Below, one piece after another: positions 1 to 8,415 of a DNA stretch of 33,293 nucleotides. A program made the position numbers and the translations under genes. This DNA is from Bacteroidota bacterium (GTDB taxonomy: Bacteria > Bacteroidota > Bacteroidia > Chitinophagales > Chitinophagaceae). Each line of letters begins with the position of its first letter. Positions within the stretch are counted from its first letter, which is position 1. Below the pieces are notes generated by a model. The model saw only the letters and a list, made by a program, of their open reading frames with translations. It had not been told where the DNA came from and searched no databases. The DNA is taken from contig RDXK01000108.1 in the NCBI GenBank assembly GCA_004292605.1, forward strand, positions 1 to 33,293, written 5' to 3'.

Positions 1-2410
1 TATTACCTGACGCAATTACCTCGGCTGCGGTACTAAACTGTGTACCGTTGGTACTAAACTCCACTTTATATTTCTCTATATTGGTTTCGCTAGCTACCTG
101 CCATTTTACCTGTACGGTATTGGCCTGCTGGTATTTGGCAAAAATGTTGGTAAAGTTTACTGGCAATGTTGCAGCACCTCTAAACACTAGGTAAAAACGC
201 TGTGTACCCACGGTAGCAGGGTCGGTAGTTACCGTAAAACTATAGCTATTATTTGCCTTTAAGTTGGTGCTAGTTTGGGTGTAGGTATCTACCAAAACTA
301 TACTTTCCGCAGCGGTAAAATTTACAAAATCGCTTGCCACCAATTGATAGTTACCCGCTGTAGCTGCACGAATTTCTAAAGGAACCGTATCGGCCACAAA
401 AGGAAGCGTACGTGTTTGAATAGCTATTCTACGGTTATTTTTTAGCGTGGCTATTGCAGTAGAAAAGTCGCTAATATTCACCGCATCTAAAGTGGTTAAG
501 TTACTATTGCTAATATTAGCATCAGCACCAAAACGTACTACTAATTCATCTAATAATTGCTGACTGGAGTTTTGCAAACCTAAACGCAGCATGCTACTCG
601 CCCAATCGTAATTACCCGTTTGTGTAGTTCTGAAATTACCGGAAGTACCTGCTACTTTATGCGATTCCTGGAAACTCACCGTTTGGTTATTAGCACCGAT
701 ATTTTGTACAAAAAAGGCTTGACCACTTGCTAACTTCTTAAGGGTAGTAGCAGTTTCACCACTAGGAGCATTGGTAACGGTGCTGCCATTTACCGTGGTG
801 TAATTGGAGTTAGCTACCTGTGGCGAGTACAGCCAAAAACCATCAAATATTGCTGCAGAATTGGTAGTTCTGAACAAATCAAAATCAATGGTACTTGGGT
901 AAGGATTGCCCAACAAAGTAAAATCGTTGTTGCCGCCATCGAGCGTTACCGTTACTGTACCAGCGTTTACGCCGGCCGTAACCGGACCGGTTGCAGCTAA
1001 TGTAACAGCATCTGGTGTATTGGGTGTACCGCTGTTTATGAGATTGGTGCAATTAGCATCGGATGCACCTCTACTACCGCGTATATTTATTCTGTATCCT
1101 CTACCTGGCACTAAATTAAACCCGGTAGAAGTAATGGGTTCCCATCTGCTGCCATTTACTGGAGCCACGCCATTATAAGTAAACACGGTACCAGCATTAG
1201 CTACTGTAGCATCAAAACCGTTGCTATTGTATCGGTCGTTTACACCGCCGTTACCCGTACCTGTACCACAAGGTGTGCCACCTGTACCAATACCCGTAAT
1301 AAAAGTTTGCTGCTGCCAGCTATCCCGTACAGTAGCTGCCACAGGCGATGCAAGAAAGTTCCATTTTCTGGTGGTTTTTGATGGAATAAAACGCTGAACA
1401 GTAAGGTTACCGATTATAGTACCAGCAATATTGCCCAGCGAACCAGTGGTATTGGCGTTCGAGGCTAATATTAAATTACTATTTGTGGTCAGCGTGTTAG
1501 TATTAGGTATTTCAACCGAACCCAATACGGATATAGGATTCGAAAGCGCTACATCGGAATATACATTTAAGTCCGTGTAGGTGTTTGTCGCCGGTGCAGA
1601 TGACCCATAAATACTAATTGACGGCGCCACGCAAGAGTTCCACCATTTAATATTATCTAAAAATATGTTAGAAAGGTTACTTGGAGAGTTTTCACCATAG
1701 AACCGAAACGCCAAAATGTTGGTATTCGCCGCTAACTGTGCTTTTGAAAGATTATCGCCTACAAGTACACCATTTACCCAAAGGTCAAATGTGTTCGAAT
1801 TTACGGACTGTCCACTGCCATAATTTACCGTCGAAGCACTATTGTTGGACACTACAGTAACAGTGTATTGAGTGCTACCTGCAAAAGTTCCTGCCGGCAG
1901 ATTTGTCCAATTATTTCCATTTCTGTAAGAAGTAGTTACCACCCCGCCCGATGCAACAGTCCAACGAACTCCGGCAAATACTTCACTTCCTGTAAAAGTA
2001 CCAGACTGAGCAGTACCAAAAGTATTTCCGGTCGCAGACGCATTACCACAAAAAAACAACCATGTGCCTGGAGAATTGTTAAGTAAAACTTCGAAGCTTA
2101 TGGTACTTGTGGTAGAAGGTGTTCCGTATTGATTTGATGTAATCCCCACGGAGTTTATGGAGCCAGTACTCGGTGCATTTCCGCGTAAACGAAAACCATC
2201 ACCGATAGAGGGACTCGTTGTATTGACCAATGACCACCCACCTCCCGCAGTGCCCGTTCTTATTCCACCAAAGCCAGTGTTAGCTAACGTAGCAACTTCA
2301 TTATTTGTGCTTCCCTGAGAGAAATTCAAATGCCCATTTTGTCCGCGGGTTACGATGATATTTGTAAATAAAACTACTAGAATTGCAAGAACATTAAAGA
2401 AGATACGCAT
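1..2410 (-). CDS. Large secreted T9SS-type surface protein, C-terminus outside window
   Basis: An open minus-strand frame runs without a stop from ATG at 2410 to the left edge, giving at least 803 residues. The N-terminus is a signal peptide (MRIFFNVLAILVVLF..., about 24 residues). Residues about 30-265 are Ser/Thr/Asn/Gly-rich and look like a LamG/concanavalin-type beta domain (FDLWVNG, LAFRFYGENS). Around residues 325-350 is the LTVQRFIPS...WNFLASPV stretch, and near residue 500 GNPYPSTIDFDLF; both kinds of motif recur in Bacteroidota T9SS cargo and adhesins. Near the left edge is a fibronectin-III-like module (VKWQVASETNIEKYKVE) that usually lies just before the T9SS sorting domain. That sorting domain would lie beyond position 1 and is not seen. 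The binding target is unknown. The gene lies 180 bases downstream of a small PID-CTERM-like gene on the same strand. Confidence 0.88.
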   Translation of the reverse strand, partial: MRIFFNVLAILVVLFTNIIVTRGQNGHLNFSQGSTNNEVATLANTGFGGIRTGTAGGGWSLVNTTSPSIGDGFRLRGNAPSTGSINSVGITSNQYGTPSTTSTISFEVLLNNSPGTWLFFCGNASATGNTFGTAQSGTFTGSEVFAGVRWTVASGGVVTTSYRNGNNWTNLPAGTFAGSTQYTVTVVSNNSASTVNYGSGQSVNSNTFDLWVNGVLVGDNLSKAQLAANTNILAFRFYGENSPSNLSNIFLDNIKWWNSCVAPSISIYGSSAPATNTYTDLNVYSDVALSNPISVLGSVEIPNTNTLTTNSNLILASNANTTGSLGNIAGTIIGNLTVQRFIPSKTTRKWNFLASPVAATVRDSWQQQTFITGIGTGGTPCGTGTGNGGVNDRYNSNGFDATVANAGTVFTYNGVAPVNGSRWEPITSTGFNLVPGRGYRINIRGSRGASDANCTNLINSGTPNTPDAVTLAATGPVTAGVNAGTVTVTLDGGNNDFTLLGNPYPSTIDFDLFRTTNSAAIFDGFWLYSPQVANSNYTTVNGSTVTNAPSGETATTLKKLASGQAFFVQNIGANNQTVSFQESHKVAGTSGNFRTTQTGNYDWASSMLRLGLQNSSQQLLDELVVRFGADANISNSNLTTLDAVNISDFSTAIATLKNNRRIAIQTRTLPFVADTVPLEIRAATAGNYQLVASDFVNFTAAESIVLVDTYTQTSTNLKANNSYSFTVTTDPATVGTQRFYLVFRGAATLPVNFTNIFAKYQQANTVQVKWQVASETNIEKYKVEFSTNGTQFSTAAEVIASGN

Positions 2411-2428
2411 ACAATACTTTTTCAGGTA

Positions 2429-2436
2429 CAAAAATA
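2429..2436 (-). promoter_or_regulatory. Possible -7 element of the secreted-protein gene
   Basis: On the minus strand this reads TATTTTTG, matching the Bacteroidota -7 consensus TAnnTTTG, about 18 bases before the ATG at 2410. No TTG lies at the usual distance upstream, so the support is weak. Confidence 0.28.
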
Positions 2437-2590
2437 ATTTAGCAAAGGTTGCTTTGTGTTAACGAATCATTAACAAAACAATATGAAACTGGGTTGGAAA
2501 AATTGGCTCAACAGCTGATAAATAAGTCAATTACTGGTAATATAGCTTAGCGTACTACTATCCACTGTTATCACCTTTATGAATAGATAT

Positions 2591-2773
2591 TTACTTACGG
2601 GTACTTTTTCTACGCTTGTTAGCACCATAAGCGGCACCAGCTACGGCCAAGGCCAATAATCCACCATCCAATGGCACATCGTTGGTAGCAGGGTCGGATC
2701 CAACACCTTCAGGCTGTGCATGTACTGTACAACAAAATATAAGGGCTACACAAAGGGTAAAGAGTTTACTCAT
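2591..2773 (-). CDS. Small secreted protein with PID-CTERM-like sorting tail
   Basis: This encodes 60 residues from the ATG at 2773 (MSKLFTLCVALIFCC...). An in-frame extension to 2842 exists but would put 23 unlikely residues before an obvious signal peptide. The signal peptide ends at about VHAQ, residue 19. A short acidic linker (PEGVGSDPATND) follows, then a C-terminal tripartite tail: VPLDGG, a hydrophobic stretch LLALAVAGAAYGAN, and the basic end KRRKSTRK. This resembles the tiny Bacteroidota proteins called PID-CTERM (P-x-DGG, transmembrane segment, basic tail), thought to be processed or sorted at the membrane; family assignment is from memory of the motif. It sits between the SusCD-A operon and the large secreted protein, with the latter 180 bases downstream. 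Function is unknown. Confidence 0.7.
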   Translation of the reverse strand: MSKLFTLCVALIFCCTVHAQPEGVGSDPATNDVPLDGGLLALAVAGAAYGANKRRKSTRK

Positions 2774-2790
2774 GTTAGTACTATTTGTGG

Positions 2791-2798
2791 CAAAATTA
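2791..2798 (-). promoter_or_regulatory. Possible -7 element of the PID-CTERM-like gene
   Basis: The minus strand reads TAATTTTG, a full match to TAnnTTTG, 17 bases before the ATG at 2773. A -33 TTG at the normal spacing is not evident, and the implied leader would be very short. Confidence 0.3.
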
Positions 2799-2868
2799 CA
2801 AGCTCTTACCCACTGCCATATTAACAATAGGTTAACAATCACTTTTCAAATGATACTACAACATATAA

Positions 2869-2903
2869 CGAAAAAAGCCCCACAGCTTATTGCTGTGAGG
2901 CTT
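2869..2903 (-). terminator. Intrinsic terminator of the SusCD-A operon
   Basis: The arms at 2875-2886 and 2892-2903 (AAGCCCCACAGC / GCTGTGAGGCTT, one mismatch, 5-base loop) are followed on the minus strand by a U-run (2871-2876 in plus coordinates). It lies 25 bases past the SusD-A stop codon. Confidence 0.82.
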
Positions 2904-2927
2904 CTTAATTTTTATTCCTGTACGGTA

Positions 2928-4355
2928 CTATTGGTTAGGAACCATAGCCGTATTGTACAATAATTCACTGGCTGGTATAGGCCAAACATAAGCCACCGCG
3001 GTGGGCTGTACTGCACCAACACTTCCTTTAGCAGGGAAGGCTATGTTTTGGCGTTGAATATCTTGGGTTCTTAAACCTTCGCCCAAAAATTCAATTCTAC
3101 GCTCGTTTAGAATGGCGGCAATTAACTCATCTCTAGTAGTGGGTGCTAAGGTTACACTAGCATCGCTACGTTGGCGGATGGCGTTTAATAAAGCTAGGGC
3201 TCTAGCATCCACACCTGTGGCCTGACGAGCCAATGCTTCCGCCAAGTTCAGCATAACTTCTGCATAGCGGATGATAGCCACATAGTTGTCGTTATCGCTA
3301 TTGTACTTTGTGTACCTGATAGGCTGTACCGTACCGCTTACCAATGCACGGCGTGCATCGGCAGCACCCCAGCCAGCATCGGCCAATATACCATTGGGGT
3401 TCAAGGCAAACTCAGCATTATGGTAGGTACCTAAACCATTTTGTGTACCGGGAGCATTTAACACCGTCATTGGTAGGCTGAAAATACTCTCAGGAGTAGT
3501 GTACGTGCGGAAAGTAGTTAAAAACGCTGGGTTTAACCTATGTGTTACACCACTGCTAGTTTGGAACGGAGCAGTAGCTGGCACTAACTTGTTAGCCTCT
3601 GTAATAACATCGGCCCAACGGTTCATGTGCATTAATACACGGGTTTTAAAGGCAATTGCACTATTGCGGTGGGCACGTACCACATTGCTATCACTGCTTC
3701 CCATATAGCTTAAGGGTAAATTGGTTTCCGCAAAGTTTAAATCGTCTAAAATAGCATTATAAACTTGGGCTACAGTAGCACGTGGCTGGCTAGCACCTGC
3801 ATTGCTAGTACTAGCTGTTAAACGTAATGGTATACCTAAACTAGCACCATTATCGGCATTGAACGGACGACGACCGTAAGCATTTACCAAATAAAAATTA
3901 GCTAGTGCACGGCAAAAACGTGCCTCCGCCTTGTAGCGATTAGCCAAACTAGCTGGCAATACACCTGGGTTGGCATCTATACCAGCTATCAACACATTAG
4001 CACGGTTGATGGTACTGTAACCCACGGCCCACTGGTTTTCTACCTGGTTATCTGTACTAATCAACGTAAAGTTCCACACGTTTACCGCTGTAACTACGTT
4101 ACCCGTTACGTTTACCCAATCTTCGCCACGTACATCGTTATAAACAATGGTTCTACCTCCTAAAAAGTTACCATTTTTTAGTTGACTGTACACACCAAAA
4201 ACTTGCTGTAATATACGGTCAGGCGTTTCAAAGGCACTAGCATCCGATATTACCGTTTGTGGTATGGGCTCTAAATATTGTTTGTTACATGCTGCAAAGC
4301 CCACCACCGCGGTAAAGGCTATAGCCGCTGTTTTCAGATTTTTTATATAATTCAT
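2928..4355 (-). CDS. SusD/RagB-family outer-membrane lipoprotein (SusD-A)
   Basis: 475 residues, within the usual SusD size range. The N-terminus is a lipoprotein signal with lipobox GFAAC, so Cys23 would carry the lipid. The body shows SusD/RagB features: the early LEPIPQTVISDASAF segment, the helical repeats around residues 130-260 (YKAEARFCRALANFYLVNAYG), and the C-terminal NAIRQRSDA...ILNERRIEFLGEGLR motif typical of the family. SusD proteins sit on the cell surface as a lid over a SusC barrel and capture oligosaccharides or other nutrients. The gene follows susC-A by 48 bases and ends at a strong terminator. No degradative enzyme lies nearby, so the substrate is unknown. Confidence 0.95.
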   Translation of the reverse strand: MNYIKNLKTAAIAFTAVVGFAACNKQYLEPIPQTVISDASAFETPDRILQQVFGVYSQLKNGNFLGGRTIVYNDVRGEDWVNVTGNVVTAVNVWNFTLISTDNQVENQWAVGYSTINRANVLIAGIDANPGVLPASLANRYKAEARFCRALANFYLVNAYGRRPFNADNGASLGIPLRLTASTSNAGASQPRATVAQVYNAILDDLNFAETNLPLSYMGSSDSNVVRAHRNSAIAFKTRVLMHMNRWADVITEANKLVPATAPFQTSSGVTHRLNPAFLTTFRTYTTPESIFSLPMTVLNAPGTQNGLGTYHNAEFALNPNGILADAGWGAADARRALVSGTVQPIRYTKYNSDNDNYVAIIRYAEVMLNLAEALARQATGVDARALALLNAIRQRSDASVTLAPTTRDELIAAILNERRIEFLGEGLRTQDIQRQNIAFPAKGSVGAVQPTAVAYVWPIPASELLYNTAMVPNQ

Positions 4356-4403
4356 ATTATACTTTTTTAATTGATTTTTTGGATGAATGTTTTAAAATGT
4401 CTT

Positions 4404-7400
4404 CTAAAAATTCAAGCTTAAACCAAAGTTGAAACTACGAGCCTGACCGATAGTATTTCTATCCACACCTGGTGTTAAAGCACTAGAACCGTTTACTGAA
4501 ATTTCAGGGTCGGCACCGGGGTAGCTAGTAATTATGAAAGGGTTAAAGGCTTGTGCATACACACGTAAACCAGTAATTTTTGCTTTAGCCAATAAATCGC
4601 GGTCAAACGTGTAGCCAAAGGTAATGGTACGGAAACGTACAAAATTACCATTGAATAAATTGGCAGTGATAGGAATACCAGAACCGTTAGAGATGTTATC
4701 GTTAAACACCACCCGTGGTATATCGGTTACATCGCCTGGGCGCTGCCATCTGTTCAATACTAATGTGCTGTTGTTCCAGAAACGCTGATCTAGTAAACCT
4801 GCTCTAGAACCAAAATATACATCGTTACCAAAGCTGTAGAAAATGTCTACACCCAAGTCGAACTGCTTATAGCTAAACGTATTGTTGAAACCACCGAACA
4901 CGGTAGGCAATGCACGACCGGCAACTACACCATCACGTGCAAGGTCGATAGCTGGTGCTTGTGTTCCATCGTCGCGGAAAGTCCAACGAGCGGCAGCCAC
5001 AGGGTTACTAAAGTCGAACAATACTTCTCTGCCTGCACCATTAACGAAGATACGGCGACCAGTAGCAGCATCTACACCATTGGTACGTACTAAGAAGAAA
5101 CTACCAATTTGCTGACCAACACGTGTAATATTGGTACGCTCTAGCTGTGTAGTACCAATAATTTCAGGTACACCCGGTGCTAGAGAAGTTACCTCGTTAT
5201 TTAAGGTAGCAATATTGAAGTTGGCATTCCAGTTAAAATCTTTCTTCTGGATGATGCTAGCGTTGATGGCTAATTCTATACCACGGTTACGCATACTAGC
5301 AGCGTTGGCAGCAATAGTATTACCCGGTATACCTAAACTTGGAGGTGTAGGCACATCAATAATCAAGTCTTTCAACTTCGTGTTGTAATAACCTAAATCT
5401 ACACTTACACGGCCTTTCAAAGTAGTGAAGGAAATACCAACATCTAACTTATCCGAGCTTTCCCAACGCAAATCACGGTTACCCGCTTGGTTGAAGAATA
5501 AGGTGGGGTTACCCAAACCATATTGGAACGAACCAAAAGTAGAAAGAGCGGCAAAATTACCTACGCTGCTTACACTACCTATTTGGCCGTAGCTAGCACG
5601 TAATTTTACATTATCTACTATGTTTTCAATTTTTAGGTTCTTCCAAAACTTCTCTTCAGAAATGTTATAACCTACGCTGGCTCCAGCAAAAGTTCCCCAT
5701 TTGTTACCAGGTGCAAAAGCACTGTAACCATCTCTACGGGCATTTACACTTACATAGTACTTGCTATCAAAATTATAGTTCACTCTACCAAAGAATGATA
5801 GAATGTAGTTTTCCGTAATCAAGTTACCTACGGGAGCATTGTTGGTAGTGAAATTACCTTGGAACTCATTAAAGAAATTATCTGCTAAACTTTGCCGGCT
5901 AGCACCCCAACGATCTGTTACACTGCGTTGCTCTTCATGGCCCGCCAACACATTAAAGTTGTGTTTTTGACCTACTTTAAAATCGTATGTCAAAGTGTTT
6001 TGGAAGTTGGTGATATTGTATTTACCTATTACATTGAAGGCTAAACCATCATCGGTAGTAGCACTAGTTTGTATACCATCGCCATGTAAAGCATTGTAAA
6101 AAGTTTTGTCCTCACCTATTTGGTAGTTAACACCATATTGGCTACGGAAATACAAACCTTTCATAAACTTAATCTCCGCATTGATGTTGGCCGCAATTTG
6201 ATCAATCTGAGAAGAGATGATGTTCAAATCACGTACCATAGCCGGGTTTACCAAACCACTGTTGGTTAAATTACGGTTTCTGCCTATTTGGTTAAAACTG
6301 TTACGCTGTGTAGGGTTATCTATACCAATGATATTGTATCTACCATCGGCCGCGTAGGGCGAAACGTTTGGTGCGGTAATGAATGCCAAACGACCACTAC
6401 CAGCGGTGTTAAACGGTGTTCCAGGAATAGAACCTGTACTTGGCGAAAAAGTAGTACCACGACTGTAGTTAAAATTACCACCTATTTTCAAGAAACTAGT
6501 GGCTTTATGCTCTATGTTCATACGCATTTGCTTACGCTCAAACGTATTGGTACGTAAAATACCTTCTTGTTTGTTCCAGTTAGTGCTAAAATAGTACTTG
6601 GTACTTTCGTTACCACCACTTACGCTAATGCTGTGGTTTTGCTGCTGACCGGTTTGGTAAATTTCATCGGCCCATTTGGTATCTACCAATCTTCCGTTAA
6701 TAGTATCTAAAAAGAACAGCGGTGCACCAGCTGGCTGACCAGAACTGTTTACGTTGGGCTGATTCAAATTACGCAAGGCCTCGTTTTTAACTTGCACGTA
6801 CTGCTGAGCGTTCAACACTTCAAAAATATTGAATGGACTGCTCCAACCCACGTTAGCATCGTAGGTTACTTTTGCTTTGCCGTTTTTACCCTTTTTGGTA
6901 GTAATTAGCATTACACCATTGGTAGCTCGGCTACCGTAGATAGCGGTGGCAGCAGCATCCTTCAAAATTTGAATATCCTCAATATCGGCAGGGTTTAAAG
7001 TACCCAAAGCGTTATTGGCAGAAAGGTTGGTACTAAAATCGCCCTGGAAAGTAGGCACACCATCTATAACTATTAGTGGCTGCGAACTACCTTGAATACT
7101 GTTTACACCACGTACACGTATTACAGCGGGGTTATTTAGTACACCGTTGGGCAAACTTACGTTTACACCTGCTGCTTTACCAGATAAGGCCTGATCGAAG
7201 CTCTGTACAGGTATATTTTTAATATTGTCGCCTTTTACGGTAGAAATACTGGCTGTAACATCTTTTTTACGTTGCACACCGTACCCTACTACCACTACAT
7301 CTTCCAAACTTTGATCCACAGCGGATAAAGAAACATCTACCGTGGTTTTGGAACCGATGTTTACTTCCTGCTTTTCAAAGTTTACACTACTAATTACCAA

Positions 7401-7604
7401 TGTTTTGCCAGTAGCAGGAACATTGATGGCGTAGCTACCATCGTCCAAAGTGGTAGTACCTACCGTGGTTCCTTTTACTACTACACTAGCACCGCCAACG
7501 GGTTTACCGTTGTTGTCGAGTACTTTACCTGTAACTCTTTTCGTTTGTGCCAGCAAACTCAAACTGAGGGCTAAACACACAACAAGTGCGAAAAATTTTC
7601 TCAT
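4404..7604 (-). CDS. SusC/RagA-family TonB-linked outer-membrane transporter (SusC-A)
   Basis: 1066 residues. The signal peptide ends near LLAQ (residue 20). Residues about 22-105 form the carboxypeptidase-regulatory-like domain (KRVTGKVLDNNGKPVGGASV). A TonB-interaction segment with LEDVVVVGYG follows, then the plug with the family signature IRVRGVNSIQGSSQPLIVIDG near residues 165-185, and the 22-strand barrel to a C-terminal Phe (SFNFGLSLNF). Together with SusD-A it forms an energised importer. The start at MRKFF is fixed by the signal peptide and by an 8-base spacing to a leader element shared with susC-B. It differs from SusC-B over most of the barrel, so the two pairs probably take different substrates. 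Confidence 0.96.
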   Translation of the reverse strand: MRKFFALVVCLALSLSLLAQTKRVTGKVLDNNGKPVGGASVVVKGTTVGTTTLDDGSYAINVPATGKTLVISSVNFEKQEVNIGSKTTVDVSLSAVDQSLEDVVVVGYGVQRKKDVTASISTVKGDNIKNIPVQSFDQALSGKAAGVNVSLPNGVLNNPAVIRVRGVNSIQGSSQPLIVIDGVPTFQGDFSTNLSANNALGTLNPADIEDIQILKDAAATAIYGSRATNGVMLITTKKGKNGKAKVTYDANVGWSSPFNIFEVLNAQQYVQVKNEALRNLNQPNVNSSGQPAGAPLFFLDTINGRLVDTKWADEIYQTGQQQNHSISVSGGNESTKYYFSTNWNKQEGILRTNTFERKQMRMNIEHKATSFLKIGGNFNYSRGTTFSPSTGSIPGTPFNTAGSGRLAFITAPNVSPYAADGRYNIIGIDNPTQRNSFNQIGRNRNLTNSGLVNPAMVRDLNIISSQIDQIAANINAEIKFMKGLYFRSQYGVNYQIGEDKTFYNALHGDGIQTSATTDDGLAFNVIGKYNITNFQNTLTYDFKVGQKHNFNVLAGHEEQRSVTDRWGASRQSLADNFFNEFQGNFTTNNAPVGNLITENYILSFFGRVNYNFDSKYYVSVNARRDGYSAFAPGNKWGTFAGASVGYNISEEKFWKNLKIENIVDNVKLRASYGQIGSVSSVGNFAALSTFGSFQYGLGNPTLFFNQAGNRDLRWESSDKLDVGISFTTLKGRVSVDLGYYNTKLKDLIIDVPTPPSLGIPGNTIAANAASMRNRGIELAINASIIQKKDFNWNANFNIATLNNEVTSLAPGVPEIIGTTQLERTNITRVGQQIGSFFLVRTNGVDAATGRRIFVNGAGREVLFDFSNPVAAARWTFRDDGTQAPAIDLARDGVVAGRALPTVFGGFNNTFSYKQFDLGVDIFYSFGNDVYFGSRAGLLDQRFWNNSTLVLNRWQRPGDVTDIPRVVFNDNISNGSGIPITANLFNGNFVRFRTITFGYTFDRDLLAKAKITGLRVYAQAFNPFIITSYPGADPEISVNGSSALTPGVDRNTIGQARSFNFGLSLNF

Positions 7605-7637
7605 ACGTACCTGAGGTTTAATGAATAAATGAGGTTT
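7605..7637 (-). promoter_or_regulatory. susC-A leader element, TTAAACCTC with tandem copy
   Basis: On the minus strand TTAAACCTC (7621-7613) lies exactly 8 bases before the susC-A ATG. The octamer AAACCTCA occurs twice here (7612-7619 and 7630-7637 in plus coordinates), 18 bases apart. The same 9-mer stands 8 bases before the susC-B ATG at 14948. It could be a translation-control site, a small-RNA target, or inherited paralogy. Confidence 0.45.
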
Positions 7638-7888
7638 GATAACGTTGGCTTAACATAGAACACAGGATTTTGTTATCGAAAAGTAAATGAAAATTAAACA
7701 CTCTATCATTTTAATAGATTGTTCAACGAATCATTCACTTATCTCTACAAACGCTAATATAGTTGCATAGACAACTTCCGAGGTGCAGTAGCTGCACAAA
7801 ATGTGAAAAAAGAGGAAAATTTTAACAATTTTATGTTAAGAACGGTGCAATAGTTTTGAAATGAAGCCTATGATTGCCACTAAACGAG
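7638..7888 (-). other. Long non-coding leader of susC-A
   Basis: There is no coding sequence between susC-A and the terminator at 7932. If transcription starts near 7884, the mRNA leader is about 280 bases. It contains a 6-bp hairpin (GTGCAG-TAG-CTGCAC, 7783-7797) and the motif AACGAATCATT (7725-7735) also found upstream of the secreted-protein gene at 2461-2471. No known riboswitch was recognised. Confidence 0.35.
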
Positions 7889-7916
7889 CAAAAATACACT
7901 GCCAACACCTAGGCAA
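7889..7916 (-). promoter_or_regulatory. Candidate promoter of the SusCD-A operon
   Basis: The minus strand has TATTTTTG (7896-7889), a full -7 match, preceded by TTG (7916-7914) with a 17-base spacer. It lies just after the terminator of the upstream remnant, as expected for a fresh start of transcription. Confidence 0.42.
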
Positions 7917-7931
7917 TGGTATCCAACGCAT

Positions 7932-7962
7932 AAAAAAAGCGGCTGTTGTTGCCAACAGCCGC
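7932..7962 (-). terminator. Intrinsic terminator downstream of the DUF4397 remnant
   Basis: A perfect 10-bp stem (GCGGCTGTTG 7939-7948 with CAACAGCCGC 7953-7962, 4-base loop) is followed on the minus strand by seven U (7938-7932). It lies 27 bases past the remnant's stop codon, and so marks the end of what was once a transcribed unit. Confidence 0.88.
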
Positions 7963-7988
7963 CTTAACAATTCTAGTTATTCTTTCTA

Positions 7989-8192
7989 CTATGGGTAATG
8001 ACGGAAGGCATTCGCAGTTAATGCTTGCCCTTGTGCTGTACCCGCTGCGTAGAAGGTAAAAATATTTTGGTTACCAATAGTAACCGTTGCTGGCGCCAAA
8101 GCCAATGTTTGGGTGCCGGCGACTTTCACTCGCAAACTGTATGTTCCTGCCGGAATAGCAGAAAAAGTAGCCGTTTGGGCGATAGCCACATT
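7989..8192 (-). pseudogene. Decayed 3' fragment of a DUF4397 lipoprotein gene
   Basis: About 66 residues are readable, ending TAQGQALTANAFRHYP and stop. They align end to end with the last 66 or so residues of the complete DUF4397 protein at 9643-10401 (TAQTRPLSLESFRHYP); shared landmarks are QTATF, AG/SG-x-Y, LAG/VAGT, GNQ and FAAGTAQ. Upstream the similarity stops abruptly near 8190 and an in-frame stop occurs at 8199-8201. The only available start is a GTG at 8189 with no signal peptide, so this is a truncated gene rather than a small intact one. It retains its own terminator. The two copies differ at many residues, so the duplication is not recent. Confidence 0.78.
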
Positions 8193-8415
8193 TACTTTCT
8201 ATTTCGAAATATTATACTTTTTACATTTCTGAAAACTAAAAAACTCAACAAACAAGTATTTTTCATAATTTGTTAAAAAATTGTTATAACTAATCTACTC
8301 AGTTAGTAACTTGAACCCTAACACATCACTTATGACAGCACCGAATAACAAGAGCCCTCCCTTGCGTCCCAACAGTTCTAAATACCAATTCTTTCAAAAT
8401 TTAAAAAAACACGCA

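Noticed and set aside
7989-8189. Interpreting the DUF4397 fragment as an intact small gene
   Set aside because: It lacks a signal peptide and an ATG, has an in-frame stop just upstream, and aligns only with the C-terminal quarter of the complete paralogue.
8311-8415. TTG-initiated N-terminal extension of the unknown lipoprotein
   Set aside because: It would place 35 residues before a clear lipoprotein signal peptide that starts with its own ATG at 8416.
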